Below are positions 34,515 through 46,957 of a DNA stretch of 64,000 bases, one piece after another. Origin of the DNA: Dastarcus helophoroides. Lineage: Eukaryota > Arthropoda > Insecta > Coleoptera > Bothrideridae. Within the stretch, counting starts at the first letter, position 1, and each line of letters begins with the position of its first letter. Under the pieces are notes generated by a model that was given only the letters and a program-made list of their open reading frames with translations, ran no database searches and was not told where the DNA came from. The stretch covers positions 34,248,992 to 34,312,991 of the forward strand of contig CM053329.1 of assembly GCA_028583605.1 (NCBI GenBank). Direction: 5' to 3'. A program made the translations under genes and the position numbers.

Positions 34515-37500
34515 CTCTCAACGTCCAACGAATTTCTTGATGACTCTTTTGTAGAAACTCTTCTAGTTTGGACTCAAAAAACGCATGCAAACAAAATTTT
34601 AATTAACTTAACGCGGAAACCACCCTCGAACTGTTCATTTATTCATCACATCATCACCACATATGACACAAATTTCCAGAGCAGGTTTTCTTTGTCTCGA
34701 CTAAAATTAAGATGGAACATGATCCAACAACCATAGTGAAATGTCAGTGGCATCCGGCTCGAAGGACCAGACAAATGTTTGATATATTTTGACTTGATCG
34801 TACTCGAAGGACCAGAAAAATGATAAGCTTGTTTCTTGCTTTTAAATGTGGTTTTATTCACGGTCTCCTTTTGAATGTATAATTGGTATAAAATGTCGAG
34901 GGTTGACCAGGCAGGCAGCCCTCTGATGGAAGAGGGAAAGGCAGGTAGAGAGATTTCTCTCTTCTGGAGAATTTCACAGGGAACATGTTCCGAACAAACA
35001 AATGCCAAAAATGATCAATTTTATCAACTTTATATTCCATTTCAAATGAATCAAAATTCACAAAAATTAAAATTACGAAGCAATCAAAATAACAATCGGA
35101 TAGAGCAACAAATTCTCTTTCCAATGACACGTGTCATAATAATAATTCTAATTTTCATTTGAATCTTTTATGGTTATTAAGGTACCAAAGGTGTTACAAG
35201 GTGTAACGCCCTCGGTCGACGTCCAATATCAACCTCGGTGCGCTATTATCCTGTTATCGGTCGAAGTACACTATCGACCTCGGTCGTTATTGTCCTGTAA
35301 CACCCGTGGTGCGTTCAACCTTCAATGTCCTACAAATCTGTTATTTAATTCGATTTTTTTAAATATTTAGGATAAATTAATTTATGATATCTATTATGTC
35401 AAAATGATTTGATTTAAAAGAAGATAACAGTCAAAATTGTTGTAAACGCCGCTGTTACATAGCCCTAGGGCTTTCTTACTACTATAACGTAAAAAATAAC
35501 AGACCTGTAGGACATTCAATTTAAATAAAGCGTATGTTACTTACTGCCAAATCCATTAGAATACAAAATTAAAACAATTAATCAGTGGCCAAAATCATCT
35601 TGACCAATATCAAGTTAATACCAACGACAAACATTTTTTTCCAAATCGGATTTTTCAACATCATTTGTGCATGCCATGTAACGTCTCCAAAGGTGGGTCC
35701 CCATTTGAAATTTAAATCACCATAAAAAGATGTAATATGTATGTAAAACAAAAGCAAATTCGTCGGTCCTAAGAATGACGCGCTGGACGAAGCAGATAAC
35801 GACAAAAGAAATAAAACGAAAATTCCATTTTTGACAAATAAGAATATAAATAGGGAAAACGTGATATCTCTGTACCAAAATATGTTTACATCTGCGTGGA
35901 ATAATGTTGTTCCCGGGGCACATATGCTCGCATACATCATGCCTACATACTCGAGATGATTTGAATCTAAAAAGAAACAGGATACATAATGGTATCTGAT
36001 ACGACCAGAGTTCAAATCTTCTGATCGATATTTCCATTTTGTTGCAGTGAGAAAGCAGTCCCACACAAAAGTAGGAGCTTTGACAAGTTTTATTCTTGTT
36101 AAAAAGGGGGATTGGTTAATCTGTACCCACTATCTGCTATTTAGAATACTTCGCAGATGTCCTTTAATCTTTCGCCTGTGTTTTAACCCTACACTAGAGC
36201 CAGAAATTAGGGTATGTAAAAAAATTTCCAAATTTTTAGATGCTTGTGGCAATCTATAAGAGATTGCCAATCCTTAACAAAACAGGTAACTTAAATCTAT
36301 AGTTTTGGAGGAAGCAACTGGCGAAGAAAACTTAATAAAAAATGAATGGATATGAACACAACTTCGCAAAGAAGATGCAGAGAATATCTGATTTTAAAAA
36401 GATTGTAACTCAAAGTAAAATAGTCATAGAGAAAAGCAAAAAAATGCAAATTAAAGCCCAAAGTTTCTAGTTTTCAGATAATGTGCTCAAGATTTGTTAC
36501 CTTCAGCAGTTTTTGTCCAATTAATAGAAAACCATAGGGCGAAGTTTTTGTTGACATTTAAAATGGTTCAGGGACTTCAATAACTTTTTTCCAGTGGTCC
36601 CATCATAAAATTCTCTTAGATTATTTAATTACTTTTAAGTTGACTGATTTTCAAGCGCTGTGCAATAATTTTTCGCTGATTTATCGTTGTTGAAAACAAA
36701 AAAGTCATTTTTAACTTAGTCAATCAATAATTCAGGAAATAATGATCGTACGGAAATACGAGTAAGATTTTGAAAACTTTAAAGCATTTTATAGGAGCCT
36801 TAAATATTGGTTTTTGATTATAAAATGTTATTATGAGAAAGTTAATTGAATAGATAGACTGGAAATAGATAGACTGGAGGTTACTGACTACAAGTTTTCA
36901 ACCTACGAGGGATTCCAAAGAAATGTTCAAAATGTTTTTTAAGCAACAATTCATATTCCCATTATTAAAGAGATGTTATTTTTAAGTTTTTAGTTTGAGT
37001 CGTAGTTCCTGAAATATCGGGATTTTATAAGTTTGGAAAGAAAATACTGAAAGAAATTGGAATTGATTTCCGGTCGCGCGGAGAAGTTTTGCCAAATATT
37101 GGCACTTATTTACACGAGTTTTTCTTCGTTTCTTAATCATTTCAAGCTCATCTGGCGCTAATTTGATCTTTGTAGGCAAAATAATGAATATTGTAGAAAG
37201 TTTTTCATAAAACTTTCGATTTCGATTTTTTTTAAGTGATACTGTGCACTGTGTAATAAATTTTACCTGAAGTAATTGTATTTCATGTAAAATAAAATAT
37301 GTTGTGCGGCTTATGATCTAATATTTTAGTAGTATTGTGGGAAATTTTAAAATGGTATGTCGTCAAACAACTTAAATTTCATGATAGCTAAAGTTAATAA
37401 AATTAGGTCATCTCTAGCTGAAACTATCCTCCTTCATATAAATACATATCCTAAAGTCCTAAATAATTTCATTTAAAGTATTGAATTTGTCAAAAGACCT

Positions 37501-38184
37501 TATGAAAGCTTGGGTTATTTTCCCATAGCTTTAATTTACCCAAAATTGAGGGGATTCCCCAGTATTTAACAACTGAATTGTAAAGCTACTAAATCAATAG
37601 CCCTTTACTGCTCTCAATTAGTTGGGTAAAATTAACTCAATCAGGTAATATCACTAATTTGCTAATATATTGTGTAAATACATAAATAAACGCGGAAGGA
37701 AACAATCGCTTTAATATTCTCTTTCATGCTTTGCGTGATTTAATTAGCGGTCTCCGACGTAGTTTACATTTAAATAATTTAAGCACCGTGTGTAGGTTGT
37801 CATTTTATTAGTACTAAATTGGACCTGTAATCAACATAAAAGCAAAGCGGGTCTTCGGTCTGGTAATTAAACCATCAACCATTTTCATTCTGATAGAGGG
37901 TATCAACTGCGCATAAAATGTGATTAGATTATTCAGAGGAAGCTTTTTGCTGCTGGAATGATTTTCTTTCACATTTTGTTAACGTTTTCTCAGCGCAAGT
38001 TTGACTTTTTGAAACAATATATTAAACATATTTGAATTTCAATAACAATAAAGTTGGGATCCATTACCTAAAATTGTCATTGGTGTTCGAATTTTTCAAA
38101 AAAAATACAACATAATTTATCTCCAAAAACAAAACTTCAAATTCGGAATTTAAAAAAATTAGGCAGTTATACTTTCCATTGAAG
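34515..38184. other. Intergenic sequence, no gene recognised
   Basis: It contains a small inverted pair around 35320-35345 and 35492-35517 (AATGTCCTACA..TCTGTTATTT), a GC-rich patch at 35200-35320 with repeated TCGACCTCGGT phrases, and a twofold CTCGAAGGACCAGA phrase at 34758 and 34802. The 162-codon minus frame at 35578-36066 has hydrophobic stretches but no motif I recognise. It may be chance, or a decayed element. Confidence 0.35.
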
Positions 38185-38262
38185 GCCCCGGGTTCAAACC
38201 TCGGTATCGATTGAATTCTATTACGAGTCTTACTTATGGCTGCATAATACTGTTGACTTGCA
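38185..38262 (+). repeat. tRNA-derived SINE fragment, copy 1
   Basis: GCCCCGGGTTCAAACCTCGG contains a B-box-like GGTTCAAACC. It is followed by TTCTATTACGAGTCTTACTT and ATGGCTGCATA, a tail also found (complement) at 46958-47057. An A box cannot be placed confidently in this copy. Confidence 0.55.
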
Positions 38263-39363
38263 TTAGAGAATGCTAGTAATGCCAATTAGCGTGACGGCGA
38301 TACGAATTGACGTAATAGTAACGTCAAATCATAAGTTATTCATTTATCAAACTTCGCTCACTTCAAAAAATGTCAAAATTTCGAGTTTACAACCGAAATT
38401 ATTAATAAATACAATTGCGAACTTGATTTATAAAAAATTCCTTGAAGAAAATTTCAAAATAATGAAATTAATTCGAAATTTTATTACGAGGGAAATTTCT
38501 GAAAATATTTGCCTCATGACTCAAGCTTCTGTCAATGTCACAGCCCTTGATCCTGAAAGCGATCGCCTCTCTCATCAACCTGTTATGGCTTTCGTTTTAG
38601 GACACAATCATGTCAGAATTCCACGTTTAAAAATTGTTATCAAAATTTAATTACTGAATATTTCTTGACAAAACTAGTATTCGGCTTATACGTTATAACA
38701 TTTCTAGTGTTTTAGTTATCGAAAGCTGGATAAATTCAGAAAACTTGAGAAAACATGGGTATTTTTACGAGGATGTTACGATTAGATGAAACGTAATTAT
38801 CCAGATAAGAATTTCAGGTTTAAAGAGAATGAGTCTACATCTGATAAATTGCCACAATAAGCCTTAATTAGCTGCAATGTTTCAATTCAATGCCCCTTCG
38901 GATAGCTAAATAATTATGTATGTAATACCATCGTAATTCTTCCTGTGGTAATTTGAACTGATCGATATCGAAGAAAAATTAAGGTAACATCCAACTTTTA
39001 ACTTGTAAGTCTTCGTTGTCAAACAAAGTGAAACCTTAAACGAGTGTTACGTGATATTTTTTTCACCATCACTTTTTAAATGCATTGGGCATAAGCTAAT
39101 ATTAATTTTTAGCTGGTTCATCTTACTACATCCGCCGAGTTTTATTAATTACAAAATGGACTATCGATTTCGAGAAATTTGATCAAAGTAAGTGGCATAC
39201 ATATAGGAAGTAAATAATTTCTTTAAAAATTATCTTCTCATATTAATAACATTATGTCTATCTGTCATTTCAAAATAACATCTGTCTTTAGACAGAGATA
39301 AACATTACAAACGTTTTGAGTTTTGTAAATCTGTGAGGGAAACATGTGATACCTACAGTGATA
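38263..39363. other. Intergenic sequence, nothing recognised
   Basis: A 126-codon frame at 38270-38650 has no recognisable domain; part of it is composed of the ATTTCGA-type word common in this window. No element ends seen. Confidence 0.35.
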
Positions 39364-40297
39364 GTGATGCACAAAGCAAGATTTCTTGTGTTGCTCGATA
39401 TCTTCTTGTCTTGTCTTGTCTTGCAAGACAAGAAGTTGTTTTACTTCTTCTCTTGCCAATTCTCTTGCTGGGTTGATTCTTGTCTTGCTAGCAAGAGTCT
39501 TATTCTTTCTTGTTCTTGCTAGTTTGTTCGTTTTCAGCATGAGTAACGACAAAATAGGTTAAAAATTAATTCTGACGCAATGAATTTAAGTAATACATCA
39601 TCTATAAAAGATGCAAGAACAAAGTAGAACGATACATTTGGAAGATGAATCCGAGAAACCATTGTTAAGACGTTGCCTACAGCCAAGGACAAATTATTAT
39701 AAAAGGTCCAATTAAATATATTATGTTGCTGTGATTTTGTTTTGGAACAACGGCATAAAAAAGCATTATCTTTTTAACAAATTGTAGGAAATTGCAATTA
39801 AAAACTTGGAACAAATTTATAAAGAGAATTATTTTGTTGCAAAAAGTAATGATGCCTTCTTATCTGCTTCAAATTCCATGATTGAAAAGAGTGCGTTTAA
39901 TATCTTCAATGAAGTTAAAGATGGATGATGGAAGATATTAGTCGGTCAAAGCATCCTTTTCAACATCTAACTAGACATGACAGCTATTTTAATACCGACG
40001 AACGGAAGAGAATACGAATATTTTGGACTGTTGGTGTAAATTCGAAATTTCGTATTTAGTATTATTTAAAATGGTTTAATTGGTTTAACGACCAGATACA
40101 CTACCATTGAAGACTATTTTCTTAAGCATCGCTGATTATAAGAAAATATTGAAGAAAGCAAGAAATCTTGCTTCTTGCTAATTTTTTGACAAGAAATGCT
40201 AAAAAAACTTCTTGTCTTGTTCTTGCTCACATAATTCTCCTCTTGCACTTGCAGCAAGAACAAGACGAGAACAAGAAAACGCGAGACAATGGAAAAA
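39364..40297. repeat. Possible hAT-like element with CTTGT/CAAGA tracts
   Basis: It starts near TGATGCACAAAGCAAG, followed by (CTTGT)n, and ends with CAAGAACAAGACGAGAACAA, so CTTGT-rich tracts lie in inverted orientation at the two sides. This layout resembles hAT-type elements with such subterminal tracts. A target duplication is not visible and the right end abuts a LINE copy, so the call is tentative. Confidence 0.35.
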
Positions 40298-41455
40298 CAT
40301 GGTGAGGCTAGGATTGTGGGATTGGATATCTCATAGGCTTTCGACGGATCCTGGCACCGATCTCTTCTCGCCAAATTAACATCTTATGGTCTTCCTCCTG
40401 GACTCTGCCATTTGATATCCAATTTTCTTGCTGACAGATCTCTTCAGATCGTCGTCGATGGCATCTCATGCGAGACATTTGCGATTAATGCAGGGGTGCC
40501 TCGGGGGTCTGTTCTGTCTCCTACTCTATTTCTGTTACACATAAACGATCTCTTAACTTCAACTTCCAATCCTATACACGGCTACGCAGATGATAGTAAC
40601 CTTGTGTCATCTTTTTTCTCCGACAAACCATTATACATCGCTGCTTCAGATCGTCTAAGGGAATAGCAGATACAGACAGAATCGGGATCTCGAGGATTAT
40701 TCTGGAATGGGGTAAGAACAATTTGGTCGACTTCAACGCTTCAAAAACTCAGACCACGGTTTTCTCTAAGAAAACATCAAGGGATAATGCAACAAACATA
40801 CTAATGGACGGTAAAATCCCTCCGATGGGATCTAATCTATCTATCCTAGAAGTGAATGCGAGCACTACCTTCTCTTGGGACGATCATGTGCGCGCCATTG
40901 CCAAATCCGCCTCTCAGAAGCTGGGCTTTCTTTTTAGAGCTAAAAAGTACTTCACATTTCATCAGTTATCAACACCTATACAAAGCTTAAGTGAGGCCAA
41001 CACTAGAATACTGTTCTCATGTTTGGAGTTCAGCCCCAAAGAAGAGCGGTTTGCCTAATTGATGACGAGAGTCTAACCGATTCTTTCGAAACACTAGAGC
41101 ACAGGCGTATGGTTGGTGACTTGTCTCTTTTCTACAAGTACTATCATGAATGATGCTCGCAGCAACTAATAGGATTGATCCTCCCAAGGGCAAGATTCTT
41201 GAGGCATACTAGAAAGTCGGAGACAGCAAATTCCTGTGCGGTCCAGCTTGACACAGTAAGGACTTCTGTCTACGGAGACACTTTTTTCTATAGAACTTCC
41301 AAGTTGTGGAACTTGTTATCGAAAGGAATTTTCCCGAAAAATTACAACCTATCCTTGTTTAAGAAGGCGGTTCATTGCCATTTATCCTTTTTTCCGCATC
41401 TTACTCGCAGTGCTTTGAAAGCATAATGGGGTTACCTTTTGCGAGTGGATTAAAC
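40298..41455 (+). mobile_element. LINE family L1a, RT-bearing 5'-truncated copy B
   Basis: Begins within the RT: GLDIS, a stop (TAG at 40334), then AFDGSWHRSLLAKLTSYGLP. It continues with VPRGSVLSPTLFLLHINDLL, then HGYADDSNLVSS, the catalytic YADD. Compared with the copy at 55.5 kb, the TAG at 40664 replaces a CAG codon and a frameshift follows. A short deletion near 41040 removes part of the IQRRAIRLI block. The C-terminal block ends at 41424 and the element at about 41450 in GAGTGGATTAAAC plus an A-tract. Confidence 0.88.
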
Positions 41456-41949
41456 AAAAAAAAAATTGTGAAGCAGTGAACACCGAATCTTTAAACCATG
41501 TGTTGTTTACTGACGAAACATGTTTTTTCTTTTCTAGACTTTACAACCCTCAAAGAATCCAAAAAAATAGGCACTTGAGTATTCCTGTAAACACGTTGCA
41601 CCTACTCTGATTTTCGGATATGTTAATAAATTCCATCGTTGGTATATTTTTTATATACAACAATCTTAAATGTTTAATATGCTATCAAATTAAATAATCC
41701 GGCTCTTTGAGTATTGGAAATTAACTTTGTGAATGCGTCGCATTTTATTTTTTTTATGAAACATTTTCAGTTTGTGTCCGACCGGATAATTAATTTTTTA
41801 CAGACTTAACGTTTCGTTATTTTTTACAATTTCTGTTTTACTTTTTGCCACACCGATTGATAAGAGATGTAACAGAAAAAGCCTGATGTTAAGAATAATA
41901 ACAAAATTTTGAAAAAAAGAATGTATAACCACGTCGATGAAATACATTT
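41456..41949. other. Intergenic sequence, nothing recognised
   Basis: Sequence between two LINE remnants. The start (GAAACATGTTTTTTC region at about 41515) is slightly transposase-like (LFTDETCFFF) but too short to assign. Confidence 0.3.
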
Positions 41950-42205
41950 TTCCTCATTTTCACTCAATTAGATTGGGACCCAAGTCTCTACGAATCGCTC
42001 TCTTTACTATTGTATCTAGTTGGCGGTATTGAGGAGTCTCATGATCCATAACTCTGCGCTCTTCCAATAGTCTTATCGTGTCAGGAGTAAGCTTCCTGTC
42101 TCTGTGTTCTCCAAATGTGCAGACCTTCTTGGCTGCCACTGAGATACTTTTGATTAATTTTTCTGTCAGCTCATTTAAGGCTAGGTTCTTCAATGCGTTC
42201 GTCGG
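41950..42205 (-). pseudogene. RTE-like LINE, inverted 5' block
   Basis: The minus strand encodes NALKNLALNELTEKLIKSIS, VAAKKV, KLTPDTIRLLEERRVM and VKRAIRRDLG, the linker between endonuclease and RT of RTE-like elements. It is in the opposite orientation to the rest of the element at 42206-43940, but would be directly upstream of it if turned round. This is the twin-priming type of 5' inversion. Confidence 0.7.
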
Positions 42206-43940
42206 TGGGCGAGGGCACAAAACGCGAGAAAAATCCAAGAAACCATTGAAGATAATATCAACATGATCCAAAATGGCTAAAGGGAAAGTGGTCTATACAA
42301 GATGAAAAATAAACAGGGCATAGTAGTATCAGAGAAAGGTAAAATCGTTGCTATTATCGAAAACTTCTATCGGAGATTGTACAGCCAGGATAAAGTTAGG
42401 ATAAAGGACGAGTGATCCAAAACGTCGGCTTCGAAGAGATCCCCGAAATTAACCAACAAGAACTGAAGTTAGCACTAAAAGAGATGAGACACAGAAAGTC
42501 TCTAGGAGAAGACCAAGTGACAAATGAGATGCTCAAGACTGGAGAAAAAGCTTTAGACAAAGCACTTCTTATTCTCCTCAACAAACGCCTGGGAGAAGGA
42601 AGAATTTACGATGCATAGAGAAATTCTGAGGTCACCATCCTCTTCAGAAAAAAGCGATCCAACGAACATCGAAAAGTACTGACCTATCAGACTTATGTCG
42701 GTACTATACAAGCTCTTAACCAGAATAATCATCAACCGTCTCAACAATAAGCTCGATTTCTACCAACCTATGAAACAAGCTAGATTCAGAAAGGATTACA
42801 GCACGATAAATCATATCCAAACAGTGCGCACGCTGATCAAAAAATGCACTGAATATACAATGTCTTACTCCATCTGGTATTTGTCGATTACCAAACAGCC
42901 TTCGACTCTATAGAAATCTGGGCAATCTTGCAAGCGATGAACGCTGCAAGGATGGAATCAAGATACTGAAACCTCATCAGAAACATCTATGAATACACCA
43001 CTCTCTACATCAAAGTTGAAGAAGACGTAGTCAGACAAGGCGACACTATTTCCCCTAAGCTGTTTACGCTCACACTACAAGATGTCTTCAAAAACATGGA
43101 CAACACAAAAGAGTCACTATCGATAGAAAGTTCCTGAGTTAACTACGCTTCGCTGAGGACATCATCCTAACGACGCGAATAAACTTAAAGAAATATGAAG
43201 GGAGCTGAAAGAAGTTTCAGAGACTTAGTGGGACTGAGGATGAACCTCCAAAAAGCAAGGTTATGAGTCCAGGACAACATTCAGGTTACGCTCGACAACC
43301 ACACACTTGAAGTGGTTGAAGAATACGTGAACCTTGGCCACAATATCAGGCATGTCAAAGAAAATCAGGCTGCAGAAATCACCAGGCGAGTTGGCTTGAC
43401 ATGGCATTTGGAAAACTTGGCCATATCCTCAGGAAACCGAATATTCCTATCAACCTGAACCGGAAAGTCTTCGACTCTTGCATATTGCCTGTCATGATAT
43501 ACGACCTCGACACAGTAACCCTAACGCAAAGCGGGGCGCATCGTTTAAAGGTATGTCAACGAGCGATGTTGGGAATCAGTTTGAGTGACCCAGTCGGAAG
43601 TGAAGCCATCAGCGCAAGAACAAGAGTCGTCGATGTCATAGAACGTGTAATCACTAATAAATGGCGCTGAGCAGGACAGGTCGCCAGAGATGATATTAAA
43701 TGGACGATGCTGATAATACAATGGAGACCCAGGGAAACTAAACGAAGAGTTGGACGCCCTCAAACAAGATGGAGAGACGATATTCAGAGGCGAGCTGGCA
43801 AAAACTGGATCTTGATTGCTCAAGGTAGAGAGCGGTGGGAAAACATGGAGAAAACCTATGTCCAGGAGTGGATGAGAACTGGCTAAAGAAGAACATGAAG
43901 AGGAAAAAGAAGAAGATGGGGACTCTGTTCAGTGAATCTA
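42206..43940 (+). mobile_element. RTE-like LINE, sense part with RT and C-terminus
   Basis: The plus strand starts NARKIQETIEDNINM, continues KGKIVAIIENFYRRLYS, then KLALKEMRHRKSLGEDQVTNE-like RT motif 1, LMSVLYKLLTRIIINRL, QARFRKDYSTINHI, a YQTAFDSIE block and VRQGDTISPKLFTLTLQDVF. The catalytic region is decayed (NYASL replaces the expected FADD-type context near 43140). The C-terminus has NLNRKVFDSCILPVMIYD and GRPQTRWRDDIQRRAG, then WENMEKTYVQEW, as in insect RTE-type endonuclease-reverse transcriptases. Many stops and frameshifts; inactive. No clear 3' tail was located. Confidence 0.82.
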
Positions 43941-45198
43941 TTCGTTTTTACTCCAATTTCATAATCAATTTCACAAGAAAATACGAACCACTTAATCTTA
44001 ATGGTAATCGTCGAAACGCCTTCAACGAACTTTATTAATACTTTCAGAGCACACAGCCGAGAGAAAATGTTTTTGCGGACAAGGAATACATTTGTGTAAA
44101 TATTTGGGTTAAGTGGCGAATCGATATATTTGCGAGAAAAGCTTCTCCATTAACGGACACGGAATGACAAAGCCAACAGCTCCTATGAGTACAACGACTA
44201 CAATGTGTACAAAACATTTAAATTTCAAGGGTGTACAAGTTTCATTTTCCGGACGACCTCCGAATGTAAAGCACACACATAAAAGTTTCATGATCAAATG
44301 AATCACGATTCATGAATAATAATAAATCGTTGTTGGTGTGTTAACAGTACTTTTCTCGCCCATTAAGTGCTCGTTAATTATCGAATGCACTTTTTTTTCA
44401 CTTTCACTTTACGTATTGTATCACAACTGCATGTGAAATGTAGCGTGAATGGATTATGAGCTCTTAGTAATAGACACAGATGGATTATTATATGATTTTA
44501 ATGGTATCAGATGATGTTATCGTCGCGTTTGTCTGATTTATCCCACTCTAATCGGAAAGCTGAAACGAGCTTTTTCAATTTTTGTAAAATTAATGATTTC
44601 CAATTACAGTTATAGAAGTAGGAAATTTAAGATTTCATTAGTTTTATTGGAACAATTATATCCGCGGGTGACAGAATATTATCTAACGATTGTATCCGAG
44701 GATAAATAAATAATAAAATATTGATATAAATATTATAAAATCAGTGTAGCAGAAATAACCTGCTTCCAGATATGATGCAATGAGTACATTTAACAACTGT
44801 TAAAGTTTGTGTTAACTGGATTTTGTCGCTTTCAAATAGTTCAATTACTGTTAAGTTGCATTTTAAATAAATCAAGGTGAGCAGACTAAGCCACTGGGGC
44901 CATTTTTAACATTATTTCTTGTACAGTTTCTATATATTAATACCAAAGGTAAATCACCATAAAACAGTAATTATAGTTTTCATGAGGATTTAGTATTTGC
45001 TTCAGTTTTGATTAAGAATGAACTGAATACCTATATCAATTATTATAAATTAGAAATTAAAACTGCATTAGGTGCGTTGAGTGATTTTTCATAGGGGAAA
45101 ATCTTGTGATTACGAGTGACCATCACGCCACTGTTGCGTTACCAATATGTTCAAGGGTTAACTGTATACACGTAGTCGGTAACTTGGAATAAATTCAG
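43941..45198. other. Intergenic sequence, possible short exon-like frame
   Basis: Mostly unremarkable AT-rich DNA. The minus frame at 44109-44306 encodes a 65-residue peptide with a hydrophobic segment (FVHIVVVVLIGAVGFVIPCP) and higher GC than its surroundings. I find no convincing splice sites or homologue, so I do not call a gene. Confidence 0.3.
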
Positions 45199-45200
45199 TA

Positions 45201-46951
45201 AATCAAAGAAATTTGTTTTCGGAAATATGCTCGTACATGTCGATTAATAGTTTAATTTGCGCTCTTTTTGATGCGGGAAAATTGTATACAGAATATCCCA
45301 AATATGACGTCATTGACGATTTTTTTAAATGGCAACCCTATTTTTTTCTTGACTATTCTTAGAGAATATATCAAGTTACACATGTGTACCAAATTTCAAT
45401 TTGTCATTTAAAAGATATTTAACAAATATTAACCAATTTGAAAAATCAAGGAATCTGATTCAACTCAATAACCTTTTGTCAATAAATGTTCAAAATATTG
45501 TCCATTTACTAAGACAATATCCTAAACGGAACTGAAACTCGTTTTGAACATTTCTAATTACTTCGGGGGAAATTAGTCTACACTCCTGTCTTATTCGTCC
45601 TTTCAATTCCTCAATATTTGCAGGTTTGGTCTTAAAAACTTTGCTCTTCAAATACCCCCATAAGAAATAGTCTGTAGGTGTTAAGTCCGGAGACCTGGAT
45701 GGCCATTCAAAAGGTCCTCTTCTACCAATCCATCTGCCTGGAAATACATCATCCAAATATTCACTGACAGGTCTTGCAAAATGAGGAAGGACACCGTCTT
45801 GTTCAAACAGCTTCGATCTGATCAGGAAACGAAATAGTTAAATCAGGAATTAGCTCTTCCTGTAAGAATTCTAAATATCCTGCCCCATTGAGATTTCTTT
45901 GGAAGCAAATTGTTCCTATAACTTGATCACCTACAATCCCTGCTCAAACATTGACTTTCTGTGGATGTTGAGTGTGGCCTTCTCTCATCCAGTGTGGGTT
46001 GATATCTGCCCAGTAACGACAATTTTGATGATTTAGCTTACCATTTAACATAAACGTTGATTCTTTTAAAAATAGGATATTTTCTATGCTTGAAACATTT
46101 CTGTCCACTAGATCCCCATTTGTTTGCCAAACTGGAGTCTTCTATTAGGATCATCTTCTAAGACTTCATGGAGGATTATTATTTTATAAAAACGAAGTTT
46201 TTGCATTTTCAGAATTCCTGCAACTGAAGAATGGCTAATTTCGAGCTCCCTACCTATCTGACTAGTGGAGACATGAGGATTTTCTTGGACAGAGGAAAGT
46301 AAATTAATTTGACATCTTCATTGAGCGCATTCTATCAAGGATTACTTGTTTTTTAATTATGCTTACGGTACTTTGCGATATCAGTGGTAAATCGGGATAC
46401 TTCTCTCTGAATACACGAATAAATTCATTTTGTCTTCTTATAGCCGTAGCCAATCATTATTAAAATTTTAATCTTGTGGGTTTCAGTTAAGCATGGCGTT
46501 TTGGTCGATTTTTTAATAAATAGTATTTCTCACTAAACGACAAACTAATAGCCTCCTCGATCAATACGATGCTACTTTTCTTATTTGTTTTAGTTAACTT
46601 TTTTTATAAGATTGTGATAAGACGTTAACCCGGTTTGACACAAAATATCAAACGAATACCTTCTGATACTCGGTTTTTAAACTTTATGAAAATTGTATTG
46701 CATTGAATCAGATTTATTGATTTTTCGAATTAGTTACTAAATTTGTAAATATCTTTTAAATAAATAAGAATAAAAAATTTGGTACGCTTGTGCAAATTGT
46801 TATACCCTTTAAGAATAGTTAAGAAAAAAGTAGGATTGCTATTTAAAAAAATTGTCAATGACGTCATATCTTAAATTTGGGTCATGCTGTATAAATTTTT
46901 TTTACATCAAAAAGAGCGCAAATTAAAATAGTAGTCCGAGCATATTTGATT
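45201..46951 (-). mobile_element. Mariner-type element M3 with long inverted ends
   Basis: Inverted terminal regions of some 270 bp can be followed from about 45200-45470 to 46690-46951; shared blocks include GCGCTCTTTTTGATG, TGACGTCATTGAC and TTTTTTCTTGACTATTCTTA (TTAACTATT in the other arm). Probable TA duplications flank it. The minus strand holds a transposase gene. Ends are approximate to a few bases. Confidence 0.75.
45490..46500 (-). pseudogene. Tc1/mariner transposase of M3, inactivated
   Basis: On the minus strand, in order: FLKESTFMLNGKLNHQNCRY, then YWADINPHWMREGHTQHPQK, GAGYLEFLQEELIPDL, a FEQDGVLPHFARPVSEYLDD block (second Asp; frameshifted), DVFPGRWIGRRGPFEWPS and RSPDLTPTDYFLWGYLKSKV (third Asp), ending near 45490. 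These are diagnostic of a very common insect Tc1/mariner transposase group with the W-RSPDLTP-D-FLWG signature. The last 88 codons (45490-45756) are open; upstream there are at least one in-frame stop (after PQKVNV) and a frameshift near 45810. It cannot be translated whole. Confidence 0.85.
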
Positions 46952-46957
46952 TACTAG

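Noticed and set aside
35578..36066. 162-codon minus-strand frame
   Set aside because: It is the longest frame without transposon similarity, but it has no recognisable domain, overlaps another open frame of similar length on the same strand, and lacks splice or promoter context. Not called as a gene.
38270..38650. 126-codon plus-strand frame
   Set aside because: No motif, and part of it is made of the ATTTCGA-type word common in the window; probably chance.
39265..39552. 95-codon Lys/Arg-rich minus-strand frame
   Set aside because: It translates the CTTGT tract; composition artefact.
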